NCBI RefSeq assembly: GCF_011320225.1
Contig: NZ_JAAOEN010000010.1
Location: forward strand, 124,001-188,000
Source of the DNA: Phytoactinopolyspora limicola
GTDB lineage: Bacteria > Actinomycetota > Actinomycetes > Jiangellales > Jiangellaceae
Length of the DNA: 64,000 nucleotides
Reading direction: 5' to 3'
A program made the translations under genes and the position numbers. How positions within the stretch are numbered: the stretch's first letter is position 1; each line of letters begins with the position of its first letter. The notes under the pieces are model-generated. The model ran no database searches, was not told the DNA's origin, and worked only from the letters and a program-made list of their open reading frames with translations. Shown piece after piece: positions 48,861 to 57,463 of this stretch.

Positions 48861-48994
48861 AACGTCATGATGTGACGTAGGTCTCACTTCGTCGCCGTCC
48901 GTACGTGTCGAAATCCGGTTGTCGAGGGCGACGTCGTCATGAAACATCCGTGCGCACCCGGATGTACCACCGACGACGAAAGGACCAACCGGTG

Positions 48995-49744
48995 ATGTTG
49001 CTCGAGAACAAGGCGGCCGTGATCTACGGCGCGGGTGGCTCGATCGGCGGTGCCGTCGCCCGCGCCTTCGCCCGGGAAGGAGCCCGTCTCTACCTGGCCG
49101 GCCGGACCAAGCCGAAGCTCGACGTGCTGGCAGAGGAGATCGTCGCCGACGGCGGTCAGGTGGCGACCGCCGAGGTGGACGCCACCGACGAGACCGCGGT
49201 GGACAACTACGTCGATGCCATCGTCGACGAGGCGGGGCGTTTGGATGTGTCAGTCAACGTGATCGGGCTTGGCGACGTGCAGCAGCCGCTCACCAGCATC
49301 GACCTGGCCGACTTCATGCAACCGATCAGCACCGCCATGCGCAGCCACTTCATCACCGACCGGGCAGCGGTACGGCACATGATCCCGCAGGGTTCCGGCG
49401 TGATCATCGCTTTTGGTGGATCGGGCGCCACGACCATGCCCGGCCTCGGCGGCTTCGTGGTGGCGCTGGACGCCATCGAGGGATTGCGCCGGCAGTGGGC
49501 CGTCGAGGTCGGGCAGCACGGCATCCGGGTCGTCACCCTGAAATCAGGGGGAGTTCCGGAGAGCATCCCGCTGGACTTCCCGGAGCGGGAGACCATCATC
49601 AACACGCTGCTGCCGACCACGCTGCTCGGCCGGCTGGCCACCCTCACCGACGTCGGGAACGTCGCGGCGTTCGTGGCGTCGGATCAGGCCCGGACCCTCA
49701 CCGGCACAGCGGTCAACATCTCCTGCGGCGCGATGATGGACTGA
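48995..49744 (+). CDS. SDR-fold protein lacking the catalytic Tyr-Lys
   Basis: 249 residues. The Rossmann nucleotide motif is AAVIYGAGGSIGGAVARAF (Gly-rich loop intact) and the C-terminal TGTAVNISCGAMMD is SDR-like. The NNAG strand reads VNVIGLGD, and after the Ser region (AFGGSGATTMPG) the usual YxxxK is replaced by GFVVALDAIEG. It may therefore bind NAD(P) without classical oxidoreductase chemistry. GTG 48992 is an alternative start; AAAGGA lies upstream. It leads a same-strand run with YCII and ECF sigma genes. Confidence 0.84.
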   Translation: MLLENKAAVIYGAGGSIGGAVARAFAREGARLYLAGRTKPKLDVLAEEIVADGGQVATAEVDATDETAVDNYVDAIVDEAGRLDVSVNVIGLGDVQQPLTSIDLADFMQPISTAMRSHFITDRAAVRHMIPQGSGVIIAFGGSGATTMPGLGGFVVALDAIEGLRRQWAVEVGQHGIRVVTLKSGGVPESIPLDFPERETIINTLLPTTLLGRLATLTDVGNVAAFVASDQARTLTGTAVNISCGAMMD

Positions 49745-49835
49745 GGCGCACCGGCAGGTCCGCGCCGTCGCGGGCAACACCGATCCCGGGTGCGAGCCCG
49801 GAAGCCGTACGTAGGCCTGAACAGGAGCAAGGATC

Positions 49836-50237
49836 ATGCGAGTGATGGTGTTCGTGAAGGCGACTCCGGACTACGAGGCAGGCACGCAGGAGCTGACGGA
49901 GGACGAATACGCCGCGATGATGCGGTACAACGAGGAACTCACCAGGGCCGGCGTACTCCTGGCCACCGATGGCCTGTACCCCAGTTCCAAGGGGGCCCGG
50001 GTGGAGTTCACCGGTGAGCGGCGTACCGTCGTCGACGGTCCGTTCGCCGAGACCAAAGAGCTGGTCGCCGGCTTTTGGCTATGGCAGGTGACCTCGATGG
50101 ACGAAGCGATCGAGTGGGCTCGGCGCTGCCCGAATCCGAAGGGACGCGACGGCACCATCGAGATCCGACCGGTGTATGAGCGGCCCGACTTCGAGGCCAC
50201 CCTCCACGCCGACTCCGCCTTCCCCTCTGCCGGGTGA
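49836..50237 (+). CDS. YCII (YciI/DGPF) family protein
   Basis: 133 residues, a ferredoxin-like dimeric fold with the diagnostic VVDGPFAETKELVAGFWLWQV. It starts MRVMVFVKATPDYEAGTQEL. DGPF proteins are regularly encoded next to ECF42-group sigma factors, as here. Their biochemical role is unknown; the YciI relatives have a conserved His-Asp pair. The stop TGA (50235-50237) is formed by the left arm of the family C palindrome. Confidence 0.88.
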   Translation: MRVMVFVKATPDYEAGTQELTEDEYAAMMRYNEELTRAGVLLATDGLYPSSKGARVEFTGERRTVVDGPFAETKELVAGFWLWQVTSMDEAIEWARRCPNPKGRDGTIEIRPVYERPDFEATLHADSAFPSAG

Positions 50238-50319
50238 TCGTTGCCGGATTCGCGTCGCTCCCCTCCGTCATAGGCATCGGGATCGGGTGTTGTGGCGACG
50301 CGAATCCGGCAACGATCAC
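50234..50319. repeat. palindrome, family C copy between YCII and sigma genes
   Basis: GTGATCGTTGCCGGATTCGC... (50234-50258) and its exact 25-bp complement (50295-50319), with a 36-base loop. It contains the YCII stop codon and ends 50 bases before the sigma-factor start, so it is likely transcribed within the operon, where it could attenuate sigma-factor expression. Confidence 0.93.
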
Positions 50320-50368
50320 TGGGGTCATCAGATCTGTGCGTCCGGTCCGGGAGTGGTTTGATGAGAAC

Positions 50369-51631
50369 GTGAGCGTCCCCGAGGTGCGGCGAACCGTCGA
50401 CGCGGTCTGGAGAATCGAATCGGGCAAGCTCATCGCCGCGCTGGCCCGGATAGTGCGGGATGTGAGCGTAGCCGAGGATCTCGCCCAGGACGCCCTGGTG
50501 GCCGCGTTGGAACAGTGGCCGCGTACTGGTGTCCCGGACAACCCCGGTGCATGGCTCATGACCATCGGCAAACGTCGGGCCATCGACCACTTCCGGCGGC
50601 AGCAGCGGCTGGAACGCAAGGTGACCGAGTTGGGGGCCGACCTCGAGCGGCGGCAGGGCCAAAACGGAGCCGAGATCGACGAGGTAGCCGAGGATGATAT
50701 CGGTGACGATCTCCTGCGGCTGATCTTCACCGCGTGCCACCCGGTGCTCTCGCGGGAGGCGCAGGTGGCTCTGACGCTGCGCATGCTCGGCGGGTTGACC
50801 TCGGCGCAGATCGCGCGGGCCTTCCTCGTCCCCGAATCGACGGTGGCCCAACGTATCGTGCGGGCCAAACGCACCCTCACCACGAAGCAGGTGCGTTTCG
50901 AGCTGCCCCGCGGCGCAGACCGGGAGGTTCGGCTCTCGTCGGTGCTCGAGGTGATCTACCTGATCTTCAACGAGGGTTACGCGGCCACCGCGGGGGACAG
51001 GTGGATCCGCCCCGAACTGTGTGAGGAAGCGCTCCGGCTTGGTCGGATCCTTGCCGGCCTGGTTCCTGACGAGTCCGAGGTGCACGGTCTCGTCGCCCTG
51101 ATGGAGATCCAGGCGTCCAGGCTGCCTGCCCGTGTCGACGCTGCTGGAGAACCGATTCTCCTGCTTGATCAAGATCGCCGCCGGTGGGACCGGCTGCTCA
51201 TCACCCGGGGGCTGGCGGCGCTGCAGCGTGCGGAGCGGCTGGCCGAGCGGCCCGGTCCCTACTGCCTCCAGGCGGCCATCGCCTCCTGCCACGCCCGAGC
51301 GATGACGGCTGGTGAAACCGACTGGATCCGGATCGCCGCGCTGTACGCGGCGCTGGTGGAGATCGACCCGTCGCCGGTCGTCGATCTGAACCGGGCGGTG
51401 GCGCTGGCGATGGCGTTCGGTCCGGAGACCGGTCTCAGGCTGGTCGATCAGTTGGCTGCCGAGCCTGCGCTGGAGCGTTATCACCTGTTGCCCAGTGTGC
51501 GCGGCGATCTGTTGGTCAGGCTCGGGCGGCCCGCCGAGGCCCGCGAGGAATTCACCCGGGCCGCAGCGTTGACCAGCAACGAGCGGGAACGTCGACTGCT
51601 CTTGCGCCGCGCATCGGAGGCCGCCGAGTAG
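50369..51631 (+). CDS. ECF sigma factor, ECF42 type (DUF6596)
   Basis: 420 residues, far longer than a usual ECF. Region 2 is AALARIVRDVSVAEDLAQDALVAALEQW; region 4 is LTSAQIARAFLVPESTVAQRIVRAK. A long helical C-terminal extension (about 190-420) contains VIYLIFNEGY, the DLNRAVALAMAFGP motif and TPR-like helices. This extension and the DGPF partner are the marks of ECF42, in which the extension replaces an anti-sigma factor. GTG 50369 is the first start after the palindrome. Upstream in-frame codons only re-read the palindrome. Confidence 0.9.
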   Translation: MSVPEVRRTVDAVWRIESGKLIAALARIVRDVSVAEDLAQDALVAALEQWPRTGVPDNPGAWLMTIGKRRAIDHFRRQQRLERKVTELGADLERRQGQNGAEIDEVAEDDIGDDLLRLIFTACHPVLSREAQVALTLRMLGGLTSAQIARAFLVPESTVAQRIVRAKRTLTTKQVRFELPRGADREVRLSSVLEVIYLIFNEGYAATAGDRWIRPELCEEALRLGRILAGLVPDESEVHGLVALMEIQASRLPARVDAAGEPILLLDQDRRRWDRLLITRGLAALQRAERLAERPGPYCLQAAIASCHARAMTAGETDWIRIAALYAALVEIDPSPVVDLNRAVALAMAFGPETGLRLVDQLAAEPALERYHLLPSVRGDLLVRLGRPAEAREEFTRAAALTSNERERRLLLRRASEAAE

Positions 51632-51704
51632 CCCCTTCCCCATGATCATGAACACTTTGCCGTGCTATCGCACGGCAAAGTGTTCATGATCATGGGGAAG
51701 GGGC
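51631..51704. repeat. palindrome, family A copy 2 (34-bp arms)
   Basis: GCCCCTTCCCCATGATCATG... (51631-51664) and its perfect complement (51671-51704) flank a 6-base loop. It shares ATGATCATGAACACTTTGCC with the copy at 13546 but has an extra paired outer block. The first base is the last base of the sigma-factor TAG stop. It is likely a strong terminator-like structure. Confidence 0.95.
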
Positions 51705-51721
51705 GTTGGTAGGGTGGACGT

Positions 51722-52378
51722 GTGACCGTCTCGGATGTAGCACCGGACGGTAGCCCCGTTTCGGTTTACCTGGCATTGCCGGCCGGAGCCGAACCCGGCA
51801 TCATTCACCGCGCCGTCGGCGCCGGCACGGACATCCTGGAATTGGGGAGCGGGGTTGGCCGCCTGACCCGCGTCTTGCTCGCGTACGGTCACCCCGTCGT
51901 GGCCGTCGACGACGAACCCGCCATGCTTCAGCACGTCACCGGCGCACAGGTGGTGTGCGCCGACATCTACGGGTTGGAGCTCGACCGCCAGTTCGGTGCG
52001 GTAGTTGTCGCTAGCCACCTCGTCAATCGGGTCGATCCCGGCGACCGGGCACGGCTGCTGGAGGTGTGTGCCCGGCATGTCACCGCGGACGGCGACGTGC
52101 TGATCGAGCGTTACCCGCCCGCCTGGGCGGCCGACCCATCCGACACGTCGGGCTCTCAGGGTCCGGTGGACGTGTCCGTGCGGATCCGCGAACGGACGGC
52201 CGCCAGCTTCGCGGCTACCGCCGAGTATCGGCTCGGAGACCAGGTCTGGCAGCAGCACTTCTCGGCCGCGCATGTGGACGACGACACCATGGCCGCCGCT
52301 GCTGCCGCCGCCGGCCTACGGGTAGCCGAGTGGCTGGACCCGGCCCGCACGTGGGCGCGGCTGCGGCCGGTCCGGTGA
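51722..52378 (+). CDS. class I SAM-dependent methyltransferase
   Basis: 218 residues. SAM motif I DILELGSGVGRLTRVLLAYG, motif II VVAVDDEPAML, a GAVVVASHLVNRVD motif-IV region, and a C-terminal beta segment (TWARLRPVR). The substrate is unknown. The start GTG 51722 lies 17 bases after the palindrome. The stop TGA at 52376-52378 belongs to a family C half-element (GGTGATCGTTGCCGGATATC). Confidence 0.85.
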   Translation: MTVSDVAPDGSPVSVYLALPAGAEPGIIHRAVGAGTDILELGSGVGRLTRVLLAYGHPVVAVDDEPAMLQHVTGAQVVCADIYGLELDRQFGAVVVASHLVNRVDPGDRARLLEVCARHVTADGDVLIERYPPAWAADPSDTSGSQGPVDVSVRIRERTAASFAATAEYRLGDQVWQQHFSAAHVDDDTMAAAAAAAGLRVAEWLDPARTWARLRPVR

Positions 52379-52395
52379 TCGTTGCCGGATATCCG
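52374..52395. repeat. family C half-element after the methyltransferase
   Basis: GGTGATCGTTGCCGGATATC repeats the left arm seen at 50233, without a complementary right arm. It provides the methyltransferase stop codon in the 42-bp gap between convergent genes. Confidence 0.75.
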
Positions 52396-52420
52396 CCCGC
52401 ATCCGGGCCCAGGGGCACCT

Positions 52421-53188
52421 TCAGGCGATACCACCGCCGTCGACGACGATAGCCGCGCCGGTGACGAAGCTACTCTCATCGCTGGCCAGCCAGACCACGG
52501 CGTCGGCGATCTCGGCCGGTCGGCCCATCCGGCGCAGCGGCCGGTCAGAGGCCTCGGCCAGGAACTGATCGGCCGGCTCGGCCAACTGGCGAGCCTCCTC
52601 GCGGAGCATCCCGGTATCGGTGTCGCCCGGATTCACCGAGTTCACCCGGATGCCCTGCGGGCCGTGGTCGATGGCGAGCGCCCGGGTCATGTTGACCACC
52701 GCCCCCTTCGACGCGCAGTACGACAGCGCGCGGCCACCACCCTTGAGCCCCCAGCCGGAACCGGTGTTGATGATCGAGCCACCGCCTTGGGCGGCCAGCA
52801 CTGGGACGACGTGTTTGCACATCAGGAAGATCGAGCGCACGTTCACCGCGAAGACCCGGTCCCACTCCTCCACGGTAGTGTCCAAGGCGTCGGCTCGACG
52901 GATGATGCCGGCGTTGTTGAACACGATGTCCACCCCGCCGTACTCCGTCACTGCCTGCTCGACCACTCGGGCGACGTCGGCCTCGGCAGACACGTCCGCT
53001 ACCGCTGCGCTGGCCGTACCGCCGGTCTCGACGATCGCGTCGACGGTCTCCTGAGCGCTATCAGCGGCGATATCGGCCACGATGACCCGAGCGCCTTCCC
53101 GGGCGAGAGCCACGGCCGAGGCTCGACCGATGCCGCCGCCGGCGCCGGTGACGATCGCCGTCTTGTTCTCCAACCGCATCATGGTCAT
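52421..53188 (-). CDS. SDR oxidoreductase (3-oxoacyl-ACP reductase-like)
   Basis: 255 residues, classical SDR. TGAGGGIGRASAVAL, NNAGIIRRADAL, catalytic Ser in INTGSGWGLKGG, YCASKGAVVNMT with Tyr-x3-Lys, and a PGDTDTGML loop. An acidic residue after the second strand (VIVADIAAD) suggests NAD(H) preference. ATG 53188 overlaps the stop of the kinase-like gene (ATGA), so it is the last gene of the gcvPA-gcvPB operon. It may oxidise a small hydroxy compound related to that operon's substrate. Confidence 0.9.
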   Translation of the reverse strand: MTMMRLENKTAIVTGAGGGIGRASAVALAREGARVIVADIAADSAQETVDAIVETGGTASAAVADVSAEADVARVVEQAVTEYGGVDIVFNNAGIIRRADALDTTVEEWDRVFAVNVRSIFLMCKHVVPVLAAQGGGSIINTGSGWGLKGGGRALSYCASKGAVVNMTRALAIDHGPQGIRVNSVNPGDTDTGMLREEARQLAEPADQFLAEASDRPLRRMGRPAEIADAVVWLASDESSFVTGAAIVVDGGGIA

Positions 53189-54381
53189 GTCCCATCTGTG
53201 TCGATTGAGTGGTGTTCCGGGGCTCGCACTGGATACAAGGTGGAGGTGCCCGGCCCCGTGACGACGCGGGTGTACCCGCTCAACGCATGGTCGAGCGCTG
53301 GGTCGCCGCTGTCGACTAGGAGCGGCCGGCCGCCAAGTTCGGTCAGTTTGTCGTCGGTGGCCACGACCATGAGGGCATCTTTGCCCAGTGCCCGCAGCAC
53401 ACGGGCCGAAAGCTGCTGATTGCCCCGGCCGAGGATGAATCCCTGGCCGCCGATGACGGTCACCACGGCCTGGCATGGACCACCGGCCGCGGCGGCTAGC
53501 AGGGCTGACTCGTCGGCGTCGGCGTGAAGCACGTGGCCGTCCTCCACCACGTCGAACCCCAGCGGTGTCTTGGGGACGCCGATCAGCTCCGCCAACGCGC
53601 GCATCGTGCCGCCCGGACCGAGCAGGTACCGGGTGCCCGGGCGGAGCAGGATCGACGCGCCGGCGGCGGCCCGTCGCACGGCTGCCGCCGCGGATGCCGG
53701 TGCAGCGGTCTTGCGGGCCTGAGTGCGGCCTTGTACGCGGGGGATCCGCACGGTGCCGTACAGGCGGGGTTCGGCCTGGCCGGTGCGGATCGCCTCCTCG
53801 TCGATGTCGAGGACGTCGGCTGACGAGGCCGAGTCGACCCGGCCGGCTAACCAGTCGGCGGCCAGCGTTCCAGCGACGACCGGACTGACCGCGAAGCACG
53901 CGGAGTACATCTTGACCCCGGCGGGGATTCCGAGCACCGCGATGCCCTCACCCACCGCATCGTGGATGTCACGGGCCGTTCCGTCGCCGCCGGCGAAGAG
54001 CAGGAGGTCGACCCCGGCCGCGCTTAGTTCACGGGCGGCCCGCACGGTGTCGGCGGCCGTACCATGCACCGGTCCGGTGGCGACGACGCGGCCGGGCAAC
54101 CCAGCTTGAGCAGCCGCATCGGCGCCCAGGACACCACCGGCGGTGAACACCTCCACCCCGGGGAAGATACGCACCACGGTTCGGAGGGCGGCGACGGCGC
54201 GAGCGGTGGCGCGTGGCGTGGCTCCCCGGGCGACGGCCTGGGCCTGGACGTCGGCGCCGTCACTGCCTTTGAGCCCGGCCGGGCCGCCGATCCCGGCTAC
54301 CGGGTTGACTACCAGGCCGAGCCGGCGGGTGCCGGGGGCGGCGAGCGGGCTCGCCGGCAGTGTCCGGGGTGCCGGTGTCAC
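53185..54381 (-). CDS. ATP-NAD kinase family protein (AcoX-like)
   Basis: 398 residues, longer than primary NAD kinases. It shows LGLVVNPVAGIGG, LLLFAGGDGTARDIHDAVG (the GGDG phosphate loop), IPAGVKMYSACFAVSP and VTVIGGQGFILGRGNQQLS. This matches the AcoX-type family found in catabolic operons, usually of unknown substrate. GTG 54381 overlaps the gcvPB stop (GTGA). It carries an Ala-rich stretch (PASAAAAVRRAAAG). The family predicts NAD phosphorylation or a related kinase reaction; an operon-specific acceptor is possible. Confidence 0.86.
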   Translation of the reverse strand: MTPAPRTLPASPLAAPGTRRLGLVVNPVAGIGGPAGLKGSDGADVQAQAVARGATPRATARAVAALRTVVRIFPGVEVFTAGGVLGADAAAQAGLPGRVVATGPVHGTAADTVRAARELSAAGVDLLLFAGGDGTARDIHDAVGEGIAVLGIPAGVKMYSACFAVSPVVAGTLAADWLAGRVDSASSADVLDIDEEAIRTGQAEPRLYGTVRIPRVQGRTQARKTAAPASAAAAVRRAAAGASILLRPGTRYLLGPGGTMRALAELIGVPKTPLGFDVVEDGHVLHADADESALLAAAAGGPCQAVVTVIGGQGFILGRGNQQLSARVLRALGKDALMVVATDDKLTELGGRPLLVDSGDPALDHALSGYTRVVTGPGTSTLYPVRAPEHHSIDTDGT

Positions 54382-55949
54382 GGGTGTTCGCCGAAGTGTT
54401 TGCGCCGGTACGCACGCCAGGTGATGGCCCATCGCTCGGGATCGTCGAGATCGTCGTGATGGGTGTGGTGCACGGTCTGGTTGTGTGGTGCGGTGCGCAC
54501 CACATCGGGTGTCTCACGAGCTTCCCGCGCCACCTCGGCCAGGATGTCCGCGTATTCGTCCAACTCGTCCTTGGAGTAGGACTCGGTCGGTTCGAGCGTG
54601 AACGGCTGCGGTACGACGTGCGGGTGGTGGCTGGTCCAGTAGTGTGCGCCGAAGTCGGCGACCCGGAGCCCGATCTCCTCCGAGGTGACGCCGGTCTGTT
54701 CGTGCAACTCCTGCCATGAATACCGGACCTGTTCGATACGACGGCGCCCGCTGGCATACGGCGCGCTGGCCCCGGGAATGTCCAGGACCCGCTTCAGCAG
54801 GTAGTTGTTGTTGAGTACGGCGGTTTCGGCGACGGCCCGCAGGCCCTCGGCACCCAGGGCGCGGATCCATGCGTAGGCGCGCACGATGTTCGGCGTCACG
54901 CCGTAGAAGGGCGCCACCTTGCCGATGGACTGTGGGCGGTTGTGGTCGAGGAAGAAGTGGTCGCCGTCGTACTCGACCAGGGGCCCCGGCAGGAACGGGG
55001 CGAGTTCCGCGCTGACCCCGGACGCCCCTGCGGCGGGTCCGCCGCAGGCGTGTGGTGTGGAGAACGTCTTGTGCAGGTTGAAATGGCACAGGTCGAACCC
55101 GGCGGCCCTGGCCTGGGTGATGCCGAGGATGCCGTTGGCGTTGGCTTGGTCGTAGGCGGCCAGCCCACCGACGCCGTGGACGATGTCGACGAACTCCCGG
55201 ATCCGCGGGTTGAAGATCCCGGTGTCTTCCGGGTTGGTGATCAGCAGCGCGGCGGTGCGGTCGGACACCGCGGCCTTGAGTGCGTCGATGTCGGGGTAGC
55301 CGTCGGCGTCGGGGTGGATCGTGATGACGTCGTACCCGGCCATTTCGGCGCAGGCCGCATTGGACGGGTGGGAGAAGATCGTGGTGATGACCTCGGTCCG
55401 CTGGTCGCCTTCGCCGCGGGCGGCATGGTAGGCGCGGATCATGGCGACGTTGGTCCAGATGGCGGCCGAGCCCGCGGCGGAGTGCAGGCTGACCCGGTCC
55501 ATGCCGGAGATCTCGGCCAGCATCCGTTCGAGCTGCCAGAAGACCTCCAGCACACCCTGCGCCGAGGCTTCGGCCTGGAGGGGGTGCAGGTCGGCCAGTT
55601 TCGGGGTGTTGATCACCGCCTCGTTGACCTTCGGGCTGTACTTCATGGTGCAGGTGCCTTGGCCGACGTCGATGTTGAGGTCGGCGCCGAGGTTCTGCTG
55701 GCTCAGCCGCAGGTAGTGACGGAGCACCCGCATCTGGGCGATCTCGGGCAGCCTGGGCGGAGTGGGGCGCCGGACCCCCTCGGGTAGGGCCGCGACGACG
55801 TCGCCGACGGCGTCACGCACCTTCGGTTCGGGGCGAGGAACCAGGACGCCGCGTTCGCCCGGTGTGGAGAGCTCGAAGATGATCGGCTCGTCCCACCGTG
55901 CCTGGTGGAAGCGGCGCAGACGGGGTTTGGGTGCGATGGGCAGGCTCAT
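54378..55949 (-). CDS. gcvPB: glycine dehydrogenase (decarboxylating) subunit 2-like
   Basis: 523 residues, the PLP-bearing half of the two-subunit P-protein. The PLP lysine lies in CHFNLHKTFSTPHACGGP; also RYLRLSQQN-like RHYLRLSQQNLGADLN, GTCTMKYSPKVNE and TNPEDTGIFNPR. The usual reaction is glycine decarboxylation with transfer to lipoyl-GcvH. No gcvH or gcvT is in the window. The end of the protein is His-rich (TVHHTHHDD). The ATG overlaps the gcvPA stop (ATGA). Confidence 0.92.
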   Translation of the reverse strand: MSLPIAPKPRLRRFHQARWDEPIIFELSTPGERGVLVPRPEPKVRDAVGDVVAALPEGVRRPTPPRLPEIAQMRVLRHYLRLSQQNLGADLNIDVGQGTCTMKYSPKVNEAVINTPKLADLHPLQAEASAQGVLEVFWQLERMLAEISGMDRVSLHSAAGSAAIWTNVAMIRAYHAARGEGDQRTEVITTIFSHPSNAACAEMAGYDVITIHPDADGYPDIDALKAAVSDRTAALLITNPEDTGIFNPRIREFVDIVHGVGGLAAYDQANANGILGITQARAAGFDLCHFNLHKTFSTPHACGGPAAGASGVSAELAPFLPGPLVEYDGDHFFLDHNRPQSIGKVAPFYGVTPNIVRAYAWIRALGAEGLRAVAETAVLNNNYLLKRVLDIPGASAPYASGRRRIEQVRYSWQELHEQTGVTSEEIGLRVADFGAHYWTSHHPHVVPQPFTLEPTESYSKDELDEYADILAEVAREARETPDVVRTAPHNQTVHHTHHDDLDDPERWAITWRAYRRKHFGEHP

Positions 55950-57331
55950 GCCGGCGTCTCCTTCACGAGGCTGGCGATCTCCCCGGCCAGCCGGTCGATG
56001 TCCTGGGATGTGTGGACTTCGGTCACGCAGACCAGCAGCCGGTGCTCGTCGACGACGACGCCGGGTTCGATGCCGCGCCCGCGCAGCGTGGTGACGACGT
56101 CGGTGGCGCTCAGTCCGGTGCCGGACACGTCGACGACGAACTCCCGCAGGTGGACCCCGTCGTCGGCCAGGACGACGCCGGGGATGGCGGCGAGTTGGTC
56201 CATGGCGTAGCGGGTGTGGGCCAGCAGCGTCTCACCGAGCTCGGCCATGCCGGCCGGCCCCATCAGGGCCAGGTATACGCCGGCGGCGATACCCCACAGG
56301 GCAGCTGCCGTGCCGACCCACTCCTTGCCGTCCTCGCGGATCGCCAGAGAGGTTCGCTCGAAGGCGACGTCGCCGAAGCCGTACTCACCGGGGACCGTGG
56401 TGCTGGCCAGGCCGAACAGGCGTGATGGCAGCTCCATGACGAAGCGGGGGTCGTCGTGGACGGCGATGAAGCCGGCGTGGGCGCCGCCGTACCACTGGCG
56501 TAGGCCCAGGGATTGGATGTCGCCGCAGACGATGTCGGCGCCGAGGTCGGCGGGTGGGGCGAGCACACCCAGGCCGATGGGATCGGTGCCGACGACGAGC
56601 AGTGCACCGGCCTCGTGAGCCGCATCGGCCAGGCGACGCAGTTCGGTCTCGACGGCACCGTGATAGCTGGGGGTCTCGACCCAGACGCAGGCGACGATCT
56701 CGGCGTTTTTCGACACGTGGGCGAGTACGGCGTCGACGTCGGCCCCAGAGCCGCGGCTGGTGATGTGCACCAGATCGAGGTAAGGGCGGACGTAGTCGCG
56801 GACCTTGGCGAGCTTGTCCGGGTGTACGTCGCTGACGACGAGCACTTGCTGTCGGCCGGTGAGCCGTCCGGCCATGGTCAGGGCCGTGCCGGTGGCCTGG
56901 AAGCCGTCATAGGTGGGGACGTTGACCACGTCCATGTTGAGCAGCTCGGCCATCAGCGACTGGTATTGGAACAGCGCCTGGAACCGGCCGTGGTCCTCGT
57001 ACGGCTCACCCGCGTAGGCGGTGAGGAACTCGCTGCGGTTGATGACCTCCTCCACAACGGCGGGCACCTGGTGCTGATAGGTGCCGGCGCCCAGGAAGCT
57101 CAGCACCTCGCGGGTGCTGACGTTCCGGTTCAGGAGGCCGTCCATGTGCCGGACCAGCTCGGTCTCGGACAGCAGCGGCGCGGGGAGGTCCAGGGGCCGG
57201 TCCAGCCGCAGCTCTGGCGGGCAGTCGGCGTAGAACTCGTCGATGCTTGTCGCACCGACCGCCTCGAGCATGGCTGCTCGGGTGCGTGGTGCGGTGTTCG
57301 GCACGTACGGGTGCACAAACGGTTCGGTCAT
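55946..57331 (-). CDS. gcvPA: glycine dehydrogenase (decarboxylating) subunit 1-like
   Basis: 461 residues, the N-terminal half of the split P-protein. It has FLGAGTYQHQVPAVVEEVI, FLTAYAGEPYEDHGRFQALF, MDVVNVPTYDGFQATGTAL and ERTSLAIREDGKEWVGTAAA. The start ATG 57331 is preceded by GAGGTG. Actinobacteria normally encode P-protein as one polypeptide, so a split pair in its own operon with an NAD kinase-like protein and an SDR suggests a dedicated, possibly non-glycine, substrate. A palindromic operator candidate overlaps the likely promoter. Confidence 0.91.
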   Translation of the reverse strand: MTEPFVHPYVPNTAPRTRAAMLEAVGATSIDEFYADCPPELRLDRPLDLPAPLLSETELVRHMDGLLNRNVSTREVLSFLGAGTYQHQVPAVVEEVINRSEFLTAYAGEPYEDHGRFQALFQYQSLMAELLNMDVVNVPTYDGFQATGTALTMAGRLTGRQQVLVVSDVHPDKLAKVRDYVRPYLDLVHITSRGSGADVDAVLAHVSKNAEIVACVWVETPSYHGAVETELRRLADAAHEAGALLVVGTDPIGLGVLAPPADLGADIVCGDIQSLGLRQWYGGAHAGFIAVHDDPRFVMELPSRLFGLASTTVPGEYGFGDVAFERTSLAIREDGKEWVGTAAALWGIAAGVYLALMGPAGMAELGETLLAHTRYAMDQLAAIPGVVLADDGVHLREFVVDVSGTGLSATDVVTTLRGRGIEPGVVVDEHRLLVCVTEVHTSQDIDRLAGEIASLVKETPA

Positions 57332-57360
57332 TCGGTTCACCTCGGGTGTGGACTGTCGTC

Positions 57361-57375
57361 TGTATTCAGTATACA
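57361..57375. promoter_or_regulatory. candidate GntR-type operator upstream of gcvPA
   Basis: TGTAT-TCAGT-ATACA, a perfect 5-5-5 inverted repeat about 30 bases upstream of the gcvPA ATG. On the minus strand it includes TATACT, a plausible -10 element. TGTAT...ATACA half-sites are typical of GntR-family operators. No regulator gene is in the window. Confidence 0.65.
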
Positions 57376-57403
57376 AAACTGGTCGAGTGATCGTCGCCAC
57401 CCT

Positions 57404-57463
57404 CCCCGTGATCATTGGCTTTTGACCACCGGATCCGGTGGTCAAAAGCCAATGATCACGGGG
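57404..57463. repeat. perfect palindrome, family B copy 3 (60 bp)
   Basis: 30-bp arms, no loop, centred on CCGGATCCGG. Relative to the copies at 19318 and 25102 one base pair has changed in both arms together (GACTACC to GACCACC, with GGTAGTC to GGTGGTC), a compensated substitution. It contains the TGA stop of the glycosidase gene on the minus strand. A family C-like fragment (GTGATCGTCGCC) lies 6 bases to its left. Confidence 0.95.
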
